From assembly GCF_019175385.1 (NCBI RefSeq), contig NC_083345.1, positions 124,127,657-124,191,656 on the forward strand: 64,000 nucleotides of DNA, in the 5' to 3' direction. The notes beneath the pieces are model-generated. The model made no database searches, was not told the origin of the DNA, and worked only from the letters and a program-made list of their open reading frames with translations. The DNA comes from Lycium barbarum (lineage: Eukaryota > Streptophyta > Magnoliopsida > Solanales > Solanaceae). Made by a program: the position numbers and the translations under genes. This document shows, piece after piece, positions 10,576-22,719 of this stretch (positions are counted from its first letter, which is position 1; each line of letters opens with the position of its first letter).

Positions 10576-12023
10576 GGGAATAGGGTCAAATATATGTCTT
10601 TATTTTAGTTTATTAGTCGATTTTGCCCTCCGTTAGCGAAAGTAGTCAAATATACCCCTCTCAATTATAAAGTTTACACCCATACCCCTCAATTAGATGG
10701 AATCCCCCAATTCAACCTCAAATTCCCAATTTCACTTAAAATTACCCGATTTTTCCTTTTTAACTGGACCCGGCCGTACCCACAAAACTAATTTAACGAA
10801 TTAAACTCCAAAACCCATTTTCTTGATCATCTAACTACCGATTCTTGTGTGGGGGGGGGAAATTAACCACCGATTCTCGCCAATTTTCTTGGACATTCAT
10901 TTAAAATCTCTTGAAGATTCATATAAGAATAATTAACATAAATTGGTAGACCCATATAAAATTGAAATTCCCAACAAATGATATTTTTCCACAAGAACAA
11001 GTTACTAATACAATCATTTTCGGTCCAAGAATTGATTCTTTTGCAAGATTCAATCTTGGGTTCAGATGCTGAAATTAGCTAAAAAAAAAAAGATTATTTT
11101 AAGCATGGTAAGTGTACAAATGATGCTTTTTTTTAAATAGTGATAAACACTATTAGGAACAGTCATGATGGCCGTCGTAGTTCATGTGGCCGGAGACGAG
11201 CTTGTCGGATTTGGTTGGAGCTCACTGGATTTTTTTTATGACATGGGAACCCGCAACCGCTATCGTTCGGATGCGTACAGAGTAAACCCAGCTTCTGTGC
11301 AATAACTCGCAAACCACACAGGAGAGGTAATCCACATTAGGCAAACCCCGTGCGACGAGCTCGTCCCAGAAGGCAAATCTCCTGTTGTCATAGGCGGGGG
11401 GTTTCGAACCTGGATTTTGTTGGCTGCTTGTTGTGTTTTGGCAGCGTGGGAGTGAGAACGTTGAGGTAAGAGCAATGGTGACGGGGAGAGAACCCCTCAA
11501 GCTATGGCCCATGGGATATATAGCTCCACTGTGCCACCGCTGTAATGATCGATGAAGTGTTTGTGAGAAGTTTGCAAGTAACATAGAGAGTTGGTTTAAT
11601 ACCAAAAGGACAAAAACAGACTGTTTCTTATGTCATCCTATCAATTTATTACTTTCATATTAAAACATGTCAATTATCAAAAGAAAAATATTTAATTTAT
11701 AAATTCTATGTAGTTCGCCTGAGAAGAAGAAGAAGCAGTCGCGCTCCCTTCTCTGTCAAATGTCCACCGAAATATTTTAGGGCGGAAATGGGGTATATTT
11801 TGTGGTTATTTTAATTAGGTGGATACGGTTGGGTCGGGTTACAAAGGGAAATCAGGTAATTTTAAGTGAAATTGGGAAATTGAGGTTGATTTGGGGATTC
11901 CATCCAATTGAGGGTATGGGTGTAAACTTTATAAACGGGAGGGGTATATTTGACTACTTTCGCTAACGAAGGGAAAAGTTGACTAATAAACTAAAGTAGA
12001 GGGGTATATTTGACCCTTTTCCC
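10576..12023. mobile_element. Mutator-like long-TIR element, 9-bp TSD TACTTTTAT
   Basis: A 1448-bp element with ~180-bp TIRs. The left end is GGGAATAGGGTCAAATATA; the right end, reverse-complemented, is GGGAAAAGGGTCAAATATA. It is flanked by TACTTTTAT at 10567-10575 and 12024-12032. It has no transposase. The interior carries a truncated SINE at 11230-11413 and an unidentified relatively GC-rich segment at 11413-11620, which could be captured host sequence. Confidence 0.8.
11230..11413 (-). mobile_element. tRNA-derived SINE fragment (head missing)
   Basis: On the minus strand this matches the body and 3' end of the complete SINE at 52582-52821, including GAGCTCGTCGCACGG, CCTCTCCTGTGTGG and a 3' end GGGTTCCCATGTCAT followed by A residues. 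The B-box-like GGTTCGAAACCCC is at the 5' break (11398-11412), and the A-box part of the tRNA head is missing. It lies inside the Mutator-like element at 10576-12023. Confidence 0.75.
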
Positions 12024-12038
12024 TACTTTTATTTATAA

Positions 12039-12334
12039 GGCATAATACATAAACAAACCCTTAAACTTGGCCTCAGCTGGCAAGTATACCCTCCAACTTT
12101 GGATGTGCACAAGTAGGCACCTCAACTTGTATAAAGTTGAACACATAAACACAAATGCTGACATGTATTGACGTGACACATAAAGTTTGGGAGGGCCACG
12201 TCAATGCCGCGACAGCATTTGTGTTTACGTGTTCAACTTTATACAAGTTGAGGTACTTACTTGTGTACACTCGAAGATGGAGGGCATACTTGTCTGCTGG
12301 GGCCAAGTTTAAGTGCTTATTTATGTATTAAGCC
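12039..12334. mobile_element. 295-bp MITE family, complete copy
   Basis: Starts GGCATAATACATAAACAAACCC and ends TTTATGTATTAAGCC, giving inverted termini. It contains the family motif GTGCACAAGTAGGCACCTC. It begins only six bases after the 9-bp TSD of the adjacent Mutator-like element. Its own target duplication is unclear (TTTATAA against TCTATAA). Confidence 0.75.
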
Positions 12335-12396
12335 TTCTATAACTGTGGTGTCCGACTAACTTGTGCAAAGCCTCATAAATAATCCACCCGGTATTT

Positions 12397-12653
12397 CACA
12401 ACTAGAAACAGAGGTTTTTTCCACCGATATTCAGTGAAAAAATTGAGTTATAAAATATGTTTTTCTCACCTCATTCCCACCAAACAGCTCAGTGGTAAAA
12501 AGCATGGTGGGAAACAGGTTCGCATTGAGACGCTGGTAAACTTTCTAATTTTTCCGTGTGAAAAAACTAGTATTTCGATTTTTCCCACTGACATTCAGTG
12601 GAAAATAGCCACTGAACATTTTTCAATGGGAAAATAGAGATATTTTAGTAGTG
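12397..12653. mobile_element. CACTA-type MITE, 3-bp TSD TTT
   Basis: A 257-bp element begins CACAACTAGAAA and ends TATTTTAGTAGTG, whose complement is CACTACTAAAATA. These are CACTA-superfamily termini. TTT flanks both sides (12394-12396, 12654-12656). Inside, short motifs such as ATTCAGTG recur in both orientations, as in CACTA subterminal repeats. No coding capacity. Confidence 0.7.
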
Positions 12654-12737
12654 TTTGTGCAATTTTGCACTCCAAGACTTAAGTAGACTAACAGAAATAA
12701 CATTTAAACAAAATGAAATTGTTGTTAGTATTTTCTT

Positions 12738-12990
12738 GGCATAATACATGCAGGTCTTCAAACTTGGCCGAAATTAGCAAGTATGCCCTCAAACTTTGAA
12801 TATGTACAAGTAGGCACCTCAACTTGTATAAAGTTGAATACGTAAACACAAATGTTGACGTGACACATAAATTTTGGGGGTGTCTAGATGATTATTTTGT
12901 AAGTTGGAGTGTTCAATTGACAAAGTGAAGACAAGTTGAGATGTCTACTTGTGTACACCCAAAGTTAGAGCCTTGGACGGCATATTTGTC
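12738..12990. mobile_element. 295-bp MITE family, 3'-truncated copy
   Basis: Starts GGCATAATACATGCAGGTC and carries the internal motifs GTACAAGTAGGCACCTC and TGTACACCCAAAGTTAGAG. It lacks the usual TTATGTATTATGCC end: after GGCATATTTGTCCC the sequence changes to duplicated subtilase 3' flank. Confidence 0.65.
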
Positions 12991-14098
12991 CCAAGATTTC
13001 CCCAGTCTCTCATGACCATTCACACCTTATTAACCGCTAGAACCCACACTTGGATGGACTGGTTTTCTTGGTATCTTATGTTTTTGTAACTCATACTTTT
13101 GTAGATTGGGTGTTGACAATTCATATCTTTCGGTACTTGATTTATGCAATGTAATGATAGTACTAATAATAACTATGTCTCAGTCCTAAACAAGGTTGGG
13201 TCAACTATATGATTCCTCACTTCTCCATGTAAGCTCAACTCATCATTATCATAAAATGTAGTGATAGTACCAGTTTATTTCTTTCTTTTTTTTTCCTCAT
13301 AGATTGGAATTCTTATAATTTTGAATGCTAATAAACTTTATAATCTTGAACAAAAGACTAAAGAGAGTTTGGATGAGAATGAACTACAGTTTGGATAAGA
13401 ATGAACTACATTAGACTACGAAAAAAATGCATACCAATCTGGTTTATTTTTAATCTGAATATTTCAGTAAATCTAGGTGTAACGCTGAGCTGACTAGTTC
13501 CACAGGAGAAAAGTGCTGCCAGTAAATCAATTAAATGACTCTCACTACATCAACAACTAGAATGGTAATTGATTCAAGTAATGGCAGAACCTATACATCT
13601 CCACGTTTAAAAATGTATTCACAGTTGAATCATATTATAGGAGTATATGTATTCCAATCATCATTCTTGGAACTTTTTAAAACCTATAAATAACATTTCT
13701 TGCAAAAAGTGGTGTAAGAACGAAGAAGAACCTACCGAAAATGTTTTGCTCATAAACTGGTTTTCTTTTTCTCCTAGTGATCATTTGTTGTTATTGAATT
13801 TTGTAAATAATGAAAGCTGCTTCTATTTTTGTTTTTTTGATATTTCCACCATTTCTATCTTGAAAGAATAATTTCCATGGTAAGAAAATCTTTCTCCAAC
13901 CAGAAGGAAATTCTCATCAATATTTTCGGATACTTGTTTTCTCTTGCCAATTTCTAGTCTAACTATGGTTAAGGGGAAGCTGATTTTAAATAAGTCTTGA
14001 CCCTTAGATCTGAAATCTAAGCACATACATGTTTATTGTACAAGGAAAAATCATTAGAAATAAAACAAAATCAGAAATCCAATAATCTGGCAGTTCTA
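12991..14098. repeat. 3' flank of subtilase unit B, duplicated at 29.5 kb and 34.7 kb
   Basis: No gene. The sequence parallels two other places: CCCAAGATTTCCCCAGTCTC (12990) with 34735; AATGTAATGATAGTAC (13148) with 34900 and 29755; GAAAAGTGCTGCCAGT (13508) with 35090; CTTGGAACTTTTTAA (13665) with 35440; and GGTAAGAAAATCTTTCTCC (13879) with 30460. It is the region just downstream of the minus-strand gene and helps define the duplicated unit. Confidence 0.7.
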
Positions 14099-16330
14099 CT
14101 AGACTAGCACAACTGCAATTGGACTTCTTACAGAGTGCCTATTACTAATCCATTTCAAGAATCCTTGAACTACAGTACTGTTGGAGCTGTTGGTTGTTTT
14201 GGAAAAAGTCACTTGGTATGTCAACTTCTGGTTCAACTTGGAGAATTTTAGAGTAGACGGCTTAACATTCACGGAAACTCCTGGTGGTGAAAAAATCTCC
14301 ACATTGTAAGCTGATTTAGCCTCTCCGACATTAGTCACTGTTCTTGTGTATGTTTGAGAATTCACTCCGAGTATGATGGAAAATGAAGGATAATTTAGTT
14401 GTGCTTCAGGAATACTTTTCACTTCCGAGCAATTCACCTTGCGTTGAAGAAGGTCTCGAACCTCTCGATTTGTGTAATTCAAACCACACAAATAAGGTAA
14501 GTAGCTCTTGAATTGGGTATCATAAATTAGTCCTGGATCATTTGCTCTTGACGGATTGACGTGTCCTGCACCAACCGCAAAGATATTTGCAGGAAGTAGC
14601 CTTTCATCTAGGATGGGATTGTTGGCGAGGTTTATTGTATCAGCAGTTGTCATGATTGCTGACTTAATAGCTGCTGGAGACCAAGCGGGGTGAGCGCTTT
14701 TTAGCAATGCTGCTACTCCACTCAGGTGAGGACAAGACATGGATGTGCCGGAAATAATATTGAAGGTAGATTTTGTGTTTGTGTTGTTCTCCACGAAGGT
14801 AGGCCAAGCAGCAAGAATGTTAACACCAGGACCAATAATGTCCGGCTTCAGTATTCCAGGACTAGCCGTGCTTGGTCCTCTAGAAGAAAATCCAGCAACC
14901 ACAGGAGCATTTTTATCTCCTATTATAGTTCCTTGGAAAGTAATCCGGGCAACAGGTTTATTTGTTGAATTCATGTAGGCAAGAATTTTCATTCCATCTG
15001 CATAAGTAACATCCAAGGCAGGAAGAACGTGAGCATCGGCTGATGTTGTGAAACCGTTTTCTGGATCATTGATAATAATCATGCCAACACCTCCAGAATC
15101 CTTTACGACTTGTCCTTTTGCAACCCTTGTAATACCACCACCTACCTGGCACAAAACTATTTTGCCTCCATTAGAAGTGTACGCTAACCCATCTCGGCAA
15201 TAAGAGCCTTCGGTAAATTCACGTTCACCTTTTCCAGGTTCATACAGAGGAAAGAATGTTGAGTGGAAAGCCTTTGGATGGAAAGCTGATTCACCCTCGA
15301 TTTCTTGTTTGTTTCCTAGCTTAACCGTAGCCTTAATTTTCCTGTCAAGAGTGCTTGCACCTACTGTCAGAATCCATGGGGCTTCATTTGAAATAGTGCT
15401 ATTGGATGGACCACTATTACCAGCAGAGCAACTTACAAGAATGCCTCTTTCTGTTGCACTATATGCGCCGAGTGCAACGGGGTCGTTATAGAAGGAACTA
15501 GTCAATCCACCAAGGGAAAGGGATAGAATATCAACACCATCGTCAATAGCTGCATCCATGCCAGCTAAAATGTCACTGTCCTCACAACCAAATGAGTCAC
15601 AAACCTTATAAATAGCCAAGTGAGCAAGAGGGGCAACCCCTACAGCAGTGCCATTTGCATTCCCATATACATTAGCACCTTTAACAAAACCTCCTGCAGC
15701 TGTGCTGGCCGTGTGAGTGCCATGTCCATCATCATCTATTGGTGAACGATTGTCTTTTATGAAAGACCTCAAGCCAATGAGCTTATTGTTACACTTTGTA
15801 GTGAAATTTGATTCACACTTGCCCTTCCATTTAGCAGGCGGAGGAGGCACTCCTTTGTCGCTAAATGAAGGATGATCAGGTGAAACCCCAGTGTCCAAGA
15901 CTCCAATGATCACACCTTTCCCATAGTTGGAATCCCGCCACAAGCCAATGTTTTGTTGCAATCCAAGAAAGCTTGGAGTATGTGTAGTGTGTAAAGACAA
16001 TATCCTCTGCGGCCATGCAAATATGAAGCCTGGTTTTTTCTCCATTTCTTTCATTTGCTCTGCAGATAATCTTGCAGCAAAGCCTTTCAACACATTGCGA
16101 TATGAATATACTAAACGCGGGGCCTCTTCATTTGAGCTTGTGCTTGCTGTGGTATTTGGCAAAAATGAAAGGTACCAGCTCTCTAGATCCTGATCTGATA
16201 AAGATTGAGTGGAAATTCGGCTTTCTGGAGATGCAACATGAACTATATAAGTCTCTAAAGGGCTTTGAATAGTTGGCCATGATAAACAACTAATCATGCA
16301 AAAAAGAAGACAGAACTTCAAGAACATCAT
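14099..16330 (-). CDS. P69-like subtilisin-like serine protease, 743 aa, intronless
   Basis: Secreted subtilase (MEROPS S8, plant cucumisin/P69 group) that cleaves proteins in the apoplast. Residues 1-23 are a signal peptide (WPTIQS end). About 27-105 is the I9 propeptide, and the mature enzyme should start at [10 protein letters not shown] (residue 115). The catalytic residues are all present: Asp146 (GVLDTG), His203 (DDGHGTHTA), oxyanion Asn305 (SAGNSGP) and Ser530 ([11 protein letters not shown]). The PA insert lies at about 345-480, followed by a fibronectin-III-like C-terminus from about 640. The length fits tomato P69 proteins. The ATG is doubled (MMFLKF); the first is 80-90 bp from a TATA box. 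The C-terminal flank, promoter and upstream DNA are duplicated around 30697-32928. In tomato this family is salicylate- and pathogen-induced; the W-box here is consistent with that, but induction is inferred. Confidence 0.95.
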   Translation of the reverse strand: MMFLKFCLLFCMISCLSWPTIQSPLETYIVHVASPESRISTQSLSDQDLESWYLSFLPNTTASTSSNEEAPRLVYSYRNVLKGFAARLSAEQMKEMEKKPGFIFAWPQRILSLHTTHTPSFLGLQQNIGLWRDSNYGKGVIIGVLDTGVSPDHPSFSDKGVPPPPAKWKGKCESNFTTKCNNKLIGLRSFIKDNRSPIDDDGHGTHTASTAAGGFVKGANVYGNANGTAVGVAPLAHLAIYKVCDSFGCEDSDILAGMDAAIDDGVDILSLSLGGLTSSFYNDPVALGAYSATERGILVSCSAGNSGPSNSTISNEAPWILTVGASTLDRKIKATVKLGNKQEIEGESAFHPKAFHSTFFPLYEPGKGEREFTEGSYCRDGLAYTSNGGKIVLCQVGGGITRVAKGQVVKDSGGVGMIIINDPENGFTTSADAHVLPALDVTYADGMKILAYMNSTNKPVARITFQGTIIGDKNAPVVAGFSSRGPSTASPGILKPDIIGPGVNILAAWPTFVENNTNTKSTFNIISGTSMSCPHLSGVAALLKSAHPAWSPAAIKSAIMTTADTINLANNPILDERLLPANIFAVGAGHVNPSRANDPGLIYDTQFKSYLPYLCGLNYTNREVRDLLQRKVNCSEVKSIPEAQLNYPSFSIILGVNSQTYTRTVTNVGEAKSAYNVEIFSPPGVSVNVKPSTLKFSKLNQKLTYQVTFSKTTNSSNSTVVQGFLKWISNRHSVRSPIAVVLV

Positions 16331-16410
16331 GGCTGGAAATGGGTTAGAAGAGCTCTAATTTCTTGGTATTTAGTAGAGCACAGTTGATACTTGGCATTCT
16401 TTGAACTACT

Positions 16411-16461
16411 AGTATATATAGTGCTCTCTGGCTTTATAAGTTTGACTTTTTTTCTACGCGG
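16411..16461 (-). promoter_or_regulatory. Promoter block of subtilase gene at 14099-16330
   Basis: For the minus-strand gene the TATA box is TATATATA at about 16414-16422, ~88 bp from the ATG. A TTGACT W-box core is at 16442-16447 and ACGCGG (CGCG box, calmodulin-binding CAMTA type) is at 16456-16461. This trio is conserved with 33004-33054, 6449-6499 and 5478-5536. Confidence 0.55.
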
Positions 16462-16499
16462 TAAACTCACCATAGAAACTTTGTAATTGTTAAATCAGA

Positions 16500-17124
16500 T
16501 AGCTCACCTCACGTTGATTAAAGCATTATTGTGTGGAGAAAGGAGAACCATCATGAGAAAGAAAAAATAAAGTTAAAGGAAGAATCAAGAATAGAAGGAA
16601 ATTTACTGATGTGCTTAGTACTTAACATTTGGAATTCACTTGAAGAAAGAAATAGTGGGATTGAATTCTTGAAGTGCAATCTGCTAAAATTTGACCTCAT
16701 AGAAATATATGGAGTGACATAGACGGTGAAAATTTGTATAGCCGGTCACAAATTACTCGGAATTAAGGTAGTCAGAGGCAAGATTATAGTTTCGAGCTCG
16801 GAATTCAGGGGCGGAGCACTAATTAAGTACAGCTTCAGACAAACCTAATATAGCTTTTGTTTAGACTTTGTATTTGTATTAGAACATTCATTAAATACGA
16901 ATGAATATTTAGTTATGAACTCAATAACTAAAATGAAGAATTATTGGATGCAAGCCTCTTCAATTATTTAATCCACTATCCCATCTTATGTTGATTAAAG
17001 TATTATTGTGTGGAAAAAGGAGAACCATCACGAGAAGAAAAAAATAAAGTGAAAAAGATGAATCAAGAAAAGGAAAAAGACACTGATGTGAACAGAGTGA
17101 CTAGAAATATGAATAGTCTATTTG
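16500..17124. repeat. Duplicated upstream flank of subtilase unit B
   Basis: No gene. It contains two successive copies of the upstream motif TTGATTAAAG(T/C)ATTATTGTGTGG (near 16515 and 16992) and the GAAATATATGGAGTGACATAG block (16702) that marks the uninterrupted form of the site invaded by the solo LTR at 19896. The part at 16795-17010 reappears at 19435-19640. Confidence 0.65.
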
Positions 17125-17141
17125 AACTCTTTCATATAATT

Positions 17142-18458
17142 TTTTTTTTTTTAAATAAAGTGTGAGCCTAGGGCTGATTTTATAAATTTTCTCAGAAGCA
17201 AATAAATAAAGAGTCTTTACAATGTAGCCAAATTGGCTAATAAAATTTAAGACTTGAACTAATGACCAACTTAGGACTTATATCATATCCTAAAATTATG
17301 CAACGTAAATAGTAAGGCAAAGCTGCATCCGTCCATTTCCCTGTTGTATTGTGTCTTCCATGCAATGTTCTTGAATTTTCCAGTTTGTACCAAACATGAG
17401 GTAGAACTATAGAAACGTTGTTGCTTCTAGTGATATCACCATTAGTAGCATAGCAGGAACTGAACCATATTCCTACACTTGCACCATCTTTAAATAATTG
17501 AGACCATGTATTGATGGTGCACAAAGGGTTGCATTGAAGCTCAAAGCACTTTCTATGTATTGTCAATCTCACAGTAGGCTGAGTACAAAGTACTAATACC
17601 ACACACTGTAACAAAGTCAATATATAGATCATGTATGAACTTGCTGCATCAAATATAAAAAACAAACCTGTTGAATTTTGAAATCCTGCAAAAAACCTGT
17701 TACCACTTGCTGCATTTAGTAGATACCAAATTGCACACATTGAGGTGGTGTCATGTTTGGTTCTACCATAGCAGCAGCATAGCCTAATCCCTGATACTTC
17801 ACAGAAATTCCCATTCGTATCTTGATTGATTTTTTTTATTATTATTATTTTTTATTTTTTAAAAAAAAAAAAACCAGCAACTTAGTGACTGCTCAATGTT
17901 GTCCTTTAACTGATTTTTTGAATGTAGTCCTTGAGAGCAAAATCTATTCCCTTTTGATGCAAACCAACCAGGTCTGCATAACCAAGTTGATACACAGAAT
18001 TGCCTTATCCCAATTTGTATAGCACCACTTCTATATCTTGCATGTTGTGATCTGCTAAAAGGCCAATCCCACCAGTAGCAAAGTATGATTTCCATGTGAC
18101 TCCATAAGTTCAACACGCTTTCTATGTATTGTCACTCCATCAACAGAATGAGCAACAATTGCTAATACCACACACTGATATATAGTCAATACACAGATCT
18201 GCATTTGATTCTTGCTTGTTTTGTAATCTCCATTGTTCTGTCTTCTCTATGTTTCGATTGAAAAGCTTGGCTGAGCAAATATGTATCTTCCTCTTTGTGA
18301 TTTAACCCATATAAAATTGACTTTTGTCCATTCAATTGAGCACAACTTGGTGCTAATACCACGAATTGAACATCCATCAAACTTATATTAATTAAACTCC
18401 CCTTTGAGGCTTTCCTGAGTTGGATCTTGATCATATTTGGTATGCATCTGTATTCTCT

Positions 18459-18495
<37 letters not shown>

Positions 18496-19364
18496 TATGT
18501 TTCGCTGCTTGTTGGTATTCCTTCACTGTGGTTGTTCTGTGGTACCTGTTTAATTAAAAATCCTCCATTTATGTTAGATTGTGTACCTACAACCATTAGC
18601 AAACAGTTAGTGTAAACCAAATCGTTCACATTCTCCTCCCAATGGATTTGAGTGTGAGGACCTCCTTTTCTCCCACCTTCCCCTATATTCAGTCTCCTTA
18701 ACATAATCTGATTCTTAGATAGGGCAACTGTAATTTGTCACTGTTCACAATTCTTTTACAGTGGCTCTCCATGTCATGAAAGGAATTGAATTGTATGTCC
18801 CCTGTGTCCAAAGCTAAATTAGCCAGGTGATCTGCTAATTTGTTTCCTTCCCTATAAGTATGCTCTATCACCACCACTTTTTCCTCAATTATTCTCCAAA
18901 TTTCTTCCACCATATTAATGATTTGTCAGGGAATTTCCCATGTCCTTTGGATAATGTTTTTCAGCAATAGTGAATCTGTCTCTATCATTATTTGATCCCA
19001 TTGATTGTCTTTTAAATACCTGAGAGCCTGTAAAATGGCCAGGGCCTCTGCCTCGGTGTTGGTGCTTTGAAGATCCTCTATTTCTCTGGCCTGTGCTTGT
19101 ATCACATCTCCCCTTTCATCTCTTACACAAAAGGCTCATGAACTCCTACCCGGGTTTCCTCTTGAGGCTCCATCAATGTTGACTTTTATCCATCCAATAT
19201 CTGGAGTTCTCCAAGTCACTGGTGTTACTCTTATCTTTGGAGAATATCTCTGTAATGACTCCACAATCACACTCCAATTATATGGTGCATATCTAAAAAA
19301 AATTCTTCTCACCTTCATGAATTGAATCAAAGTATGCATCACCTGATAAATGAGTTTAGTGATT
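17142..19364 (-). mobile_element. 5'-truncated LINE insertion with 17-bp TSD and poly(A)
   Basis: The insertion is bounded by the perfect repeat AACTCTTTCATATAATT at 17125-17141 and 19365-19381. On the minus strand it ends in an A-run (seen as T at 17142-17152) and its last coding domain is an RNase H-like domain at 18699-19330. This is typical of plant L1-type non-LTR retrotransposons. The 1.5-kb part downstream of that domain holds a diverged internal duplication (TTTCTATGTATTGTCA and AATACCACACACTG at 17550-17610 and 18118-18180) and a long T-run near 18462-18491. The insertion splits the duplicated subtilase upstream flank. Confidence 0.8.
18699..19330 (-). pseudogene. LINE RNase H-like domain (RVT_3 type) with two stops
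   Basis: Reading the minus strand from about 19330 gives a tryptophan-rich lead-in, then GWIKVNIDGASRGNPGRSS, the first conserved block of the plant retrotransposon RNase H-like family. An in-frame TGA follows at about 19137-19139. The frame then continues through the TEAEALAILQALR block and the ETDS block to a second TGA near 18930. It finishes with HTYREGNKLADHLANLA and a stop at 18698-18700. The two stops make it a pseudogene. Confidence 0.8.
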
Positions 19365-19381
19365 AACTCTTTCATATAATT

Positions 19382-19396
19382 GATCATTCTCAAACT

Positions 19397-19428
<32 letters not shown>

Positions 19429-19890
19429 GTAAATTTACATGTTCGAGCTCAGAATTCAAGGGCACAGCTCCAATATCAGGTTCCGTTTTAGACTTTGTAT
19501 TTATATTAAAAAATTCGTTAAATATGTATCAATATTTCATTACGAAACCAATAACTACAATAAAAAATTATTGGATGGAAGCCTTTTCAATTATTTAATC
19601 CGCTAGCCCACCTCATGTTGATTAATGTATTAATGTGAGGAAAAAGTGAAAGGATGCATCAAGATAAGGAAAAGGACGCATCAAGAAAAGGAAAAGGACA
19701 GTGATGTGAACTGCGGGACTAGAAATATGTATAGTCTATTTGTGAACTCTTTCCTATAATTTATTATTTTTAATGACAACAATTAGATAACATATGGAGT
19801 TCCTTGAGAGGATCATGGGATTGATTTCTTGCAGGGCAATCTGCTAACCTGTATTACTTTTGCAGCCAGCCAATTTTGACCTTATAGAAA
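19382..19890. repeat. Continuation of duplicated subtilase flank with a T-run
   Basis: No gene. A run of about 28 T lies at 19401-19428. The rest (19435-19640) parallels 16795-17010, and 19800-19890 parallels 7140-7235 and 16620-16700, ending in CTTATAGAAATATAT just before the solo LTR. Confidence 0.6.
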
Positions 19891-19895
19891 TATAT

Positions 19896-21699
19896 CGTTA
19901 CACCCCGAATTTTCGCACGTTAAAGTCGCATCATGAGTTAGTTGACGCAAGTTCAAAAGAAATTATCTTGAAGTTAAAAGGGATTGAGCTTATTAATATA
20001 AATGGTTATAAGAGTCTATAAAAAATACTAGTAAGTGGAGGAAGGTTTGGAGCGTGAATGAATCAAAGAAGGACGAGTTTCGTCAAAAGTCGGCAAGTTG
20101 GGAATACGATAACTTGCACTTTTGGGTGAGATTAAGAGTGCTTCACATGATAATCAAGTAATGATATGAAGTATTTGAATCGTATAATGGTCTCTTATTA
20201 AGTTTGGAAGTCAAACGAGTTGTAATACGAAAGTCGACAAAGGGCGTCGCAAGTTAAGTTTGTAAATTTCGCTGAAATTTGGGTCAGATGTCTCGGAGCT
20301 TTTCTCTCAATCTACTTGGAGTTACGGGATGATCCACCTACCAAATTAAAGTTCTATGAGTCTAGTTTCCAGCGCATTTTACCGTTCGTCGATACGACGT
20401 CGGAGTAGAGAGATATTTACATTTCCGTCCAAGGGTGCAAACTGCTGCGGGAACAGTGGGCATAGTCGGTGGCTTACTTTTTGCACAAATATCACTTTTT
20501 CCACGATTTTATCCCTATTTCTTCATCTTCAAAGACCAAGGAAACCCTAATATACTCTCCAAACAAATCCTTCATGAATCCTAACCAATTCAAATGCAAA
20601 TCAATCAACTCTAACGCAAGGAACAACGTGGCAATCATAGAATCGTGATTTTCTCGCCATTTCGCTTCTCGGAAGAATTTTTCGACTTGAAGTAATCTTT
20701 GTTTTGGAGTGTTATTCATCAATTTAGGTATGTTTCCTCATCTTAATGATCCTCCTAAGATACTACAAGTGTTTTACATAGAAATTGGAAGGAGAATTCC
20801 CAAGAACAAGTCCTTATGAATTTTTATGAACTCTTATGGATGAACTTGATTGTTTGGCTGTTTCTTGTGGTTTAAATGCATTTCTTGGAATTATGAAGTT
20901 ATGTATGGATTGATAAGGAAGAGTAGGGGTAAAGGAGAAGAAAATGGTAGTCATGAATGAAGAAATTAAACTAGAAATGACCCTACAAACTTACGCCGGC
21001 AAGTTATTCGATGAAATGCCTCAATGAGTATTTCCATAAGCTATGAACTTAGAATTGATCCCAAATTGGTCGTATGATGTAGGTTATCGTTTGTAAGGAA
21101 TTCAAGGACTCGTGAAACGTGGAAAACTTCGTCGTTAAGGTATGTAGGGCTTTTCTCTTCTTTTCTTGGCATGACTAGAATTCAAATGCGTTTTTTTTTT
21201 AAACGTTATCCCATTGACTTGTGTCGATCATATCCAAGAATGAACGAGCTAATCTCTACTTCCTATATGACTTGTATAAAAGCACTCTCCATGCTTCCAT
21301 ATTCCGTTTGGTTATCATTTGAAAGGTCTTCCGTTAAACATGTATCGAGGGTGTTCCAAAATGATTAACCTTACTTCTTCTCATGAATAGTTCACATTGA
21401 AATATCTTCTCACATTCCTTATCCTTCTTGTTTACCGAGAGAAGTATAATGTTCATCGTGGTACTTTTCCCATTAAAGTTGAGTTGAGTTCACTTCCTAA
21501 TGGTGAAGCTTGTTTCCTTGATTTAAATATGGCTTGGGTAGTAGTACTTTCCCGCACCTCATATCTTTCTTGTCGATTGGAAAAAAGTTGTTCACTATTT
21601 TATTCTTCATGTTGAGGTTGAGCTAATGGTATTATATTCAGTTGAGCCAATCTTTATCACTTATATAATCATTATTGAAGTATATCTCCTATTCTCTAC

Positions 21700-21737
<38 letters not shown>

Positions 21738-22687
21738 GTATGTATGTATGTATATATATTTTGTATATATGTATGTATATATATTTTGTATATATGTATG
21801 TATATATATTTTGTATATATGTATGTATATATATTTTGTATATATGTATGTATATATATTTTGTATATATGTATGTATATATATTCATTACCGAGCCGCG
21901 CTATGGTCGGCGGGGTACAGCACCTATTGTGTACACCACTGCAGTGGACAGGTTATGATGATATCCCGGGCGCGGGATGATATGATATATGGATCGGGCT
22001 GCACTTTCCGCAGCACTAACATTTATGAATCGGGCTGCACATTCCGCAGCGTTAACACTTATATTATATATGTATGAAAATGTTTCTTTTTTAAAAGCTA
22101 AGCATGCATGATATCCGCCTTAAGAGGCAATTAGATGTACAGATTACTTCTCCTATCTCATGTTCCTTCCATACATTTATTATGTTGATATTCATGTCTT
22201 ACATACTCAGTACATTATTCATACTGACGTCCTTACGCTGTGATCATGCCCACGGGTACAGGTAGACGGATTGGTGTATCTTTCTCAGTAGGGTACTAGA
22301 GTTCAGCAGCGATGTTCGCACTCGATTCTCCGGAGTTGCTGGTCAGAGTCATCAAATAGGACGCATGCATGTATATACATATATTTAGATGGGGTTGGGT
22401 ATGGCAGGGCCCTATCCCGACCAGTTGTTGCATTTTAGTACTCTTAGAGGCTTACAGACTATCATTTAGTGTTGATGTGTCTTGTTGGCCTTGTCAGCCT
22501 CAGTTATGCATATATATGTTATTGGGCCTTTTCTGCTTGCAGGTTGTCATGATATACTTCTTACAGTTGTTATTTAGTGGTCTTGTCGGCCTATGATTTA
22601 TGTTACCGAGTTTAGATATCACAATTGGTTCGCTCGGTCCTTCGGGTGCCGGGTGCAAGCCACATCCCGCAAGGTTGGAGTGTGACA
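19896..22687 (+). mobile_element. Solo LTR (Ty3/gypsy type), 5-bp TSD TATAT
   Basis: A 2792-bp segment begins CGTTACACCCCGAATTTT (the usual TG has become CG) and ends GTTGGAGTGTGACA. It is flanked by TATAT at 19891-19895 and 22688-22692. The paralogous sites at 7230 and 16702 read straight through (GAAATATATGGAG...), which confirms the insertion. No coding domain is present. The interior holds a (GT)n(TA)n tract and a 25-bp minisatellite at 21700-21890. Confidence 0.85.
21700..21890. repeat. Microsatellite plus five 25-bp minisatellite units
   Basis: (GT)n, (TA)n and (TATG)n runs from 21700 are followed by five units with exactly 25-bp spacing, each holding TATATATATTTTGTATATAT; the G of TTTTG falls at 21763, 21788, 21813, 21838 and 21863. 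It lies inside the solo LTR. Because it lacks stops in all frames it produces long meaningless open frames. Confidence 0.9.
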
Positions 22688-22719
22688 TATATAAAGTGAC
22701 TAGACAGTGAAAATTTATA

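Noticed and set aside
11222..11605. 127-codon minus-strand open frame
   Set aside because: Its core is a SINE fragment read as protein, inside a non-autonomous transposon.
14726..15491. Plus-strand frames antisense to the subtilase (and the matching ones at 31337-32089)
   Set aside because: They are mirror readings of the conserved subtilase codons; similarity between copies follows from the sense gene.
17237..17740. 167-codon minus-strand open frame
   Set aside because: It falls in the region after the RNase H domain of the LINE insertion, has no recognisable domain and is probably chance.
21745..21885. Regular repeats resembling a CRISPR array
   Set aside because: There are no spacers; the whole 25-bp unit repeats, it is AT-only, and the context is a plant LTR.
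21626..22077. Overlapping long Tyr/Ile/Cys-rich open frames in several frames
   Set aside because: They are translations of the GT/TA microsatellite and the 25-bp minisatellite inside an LTR, open in all frames because the repeat has no stops.
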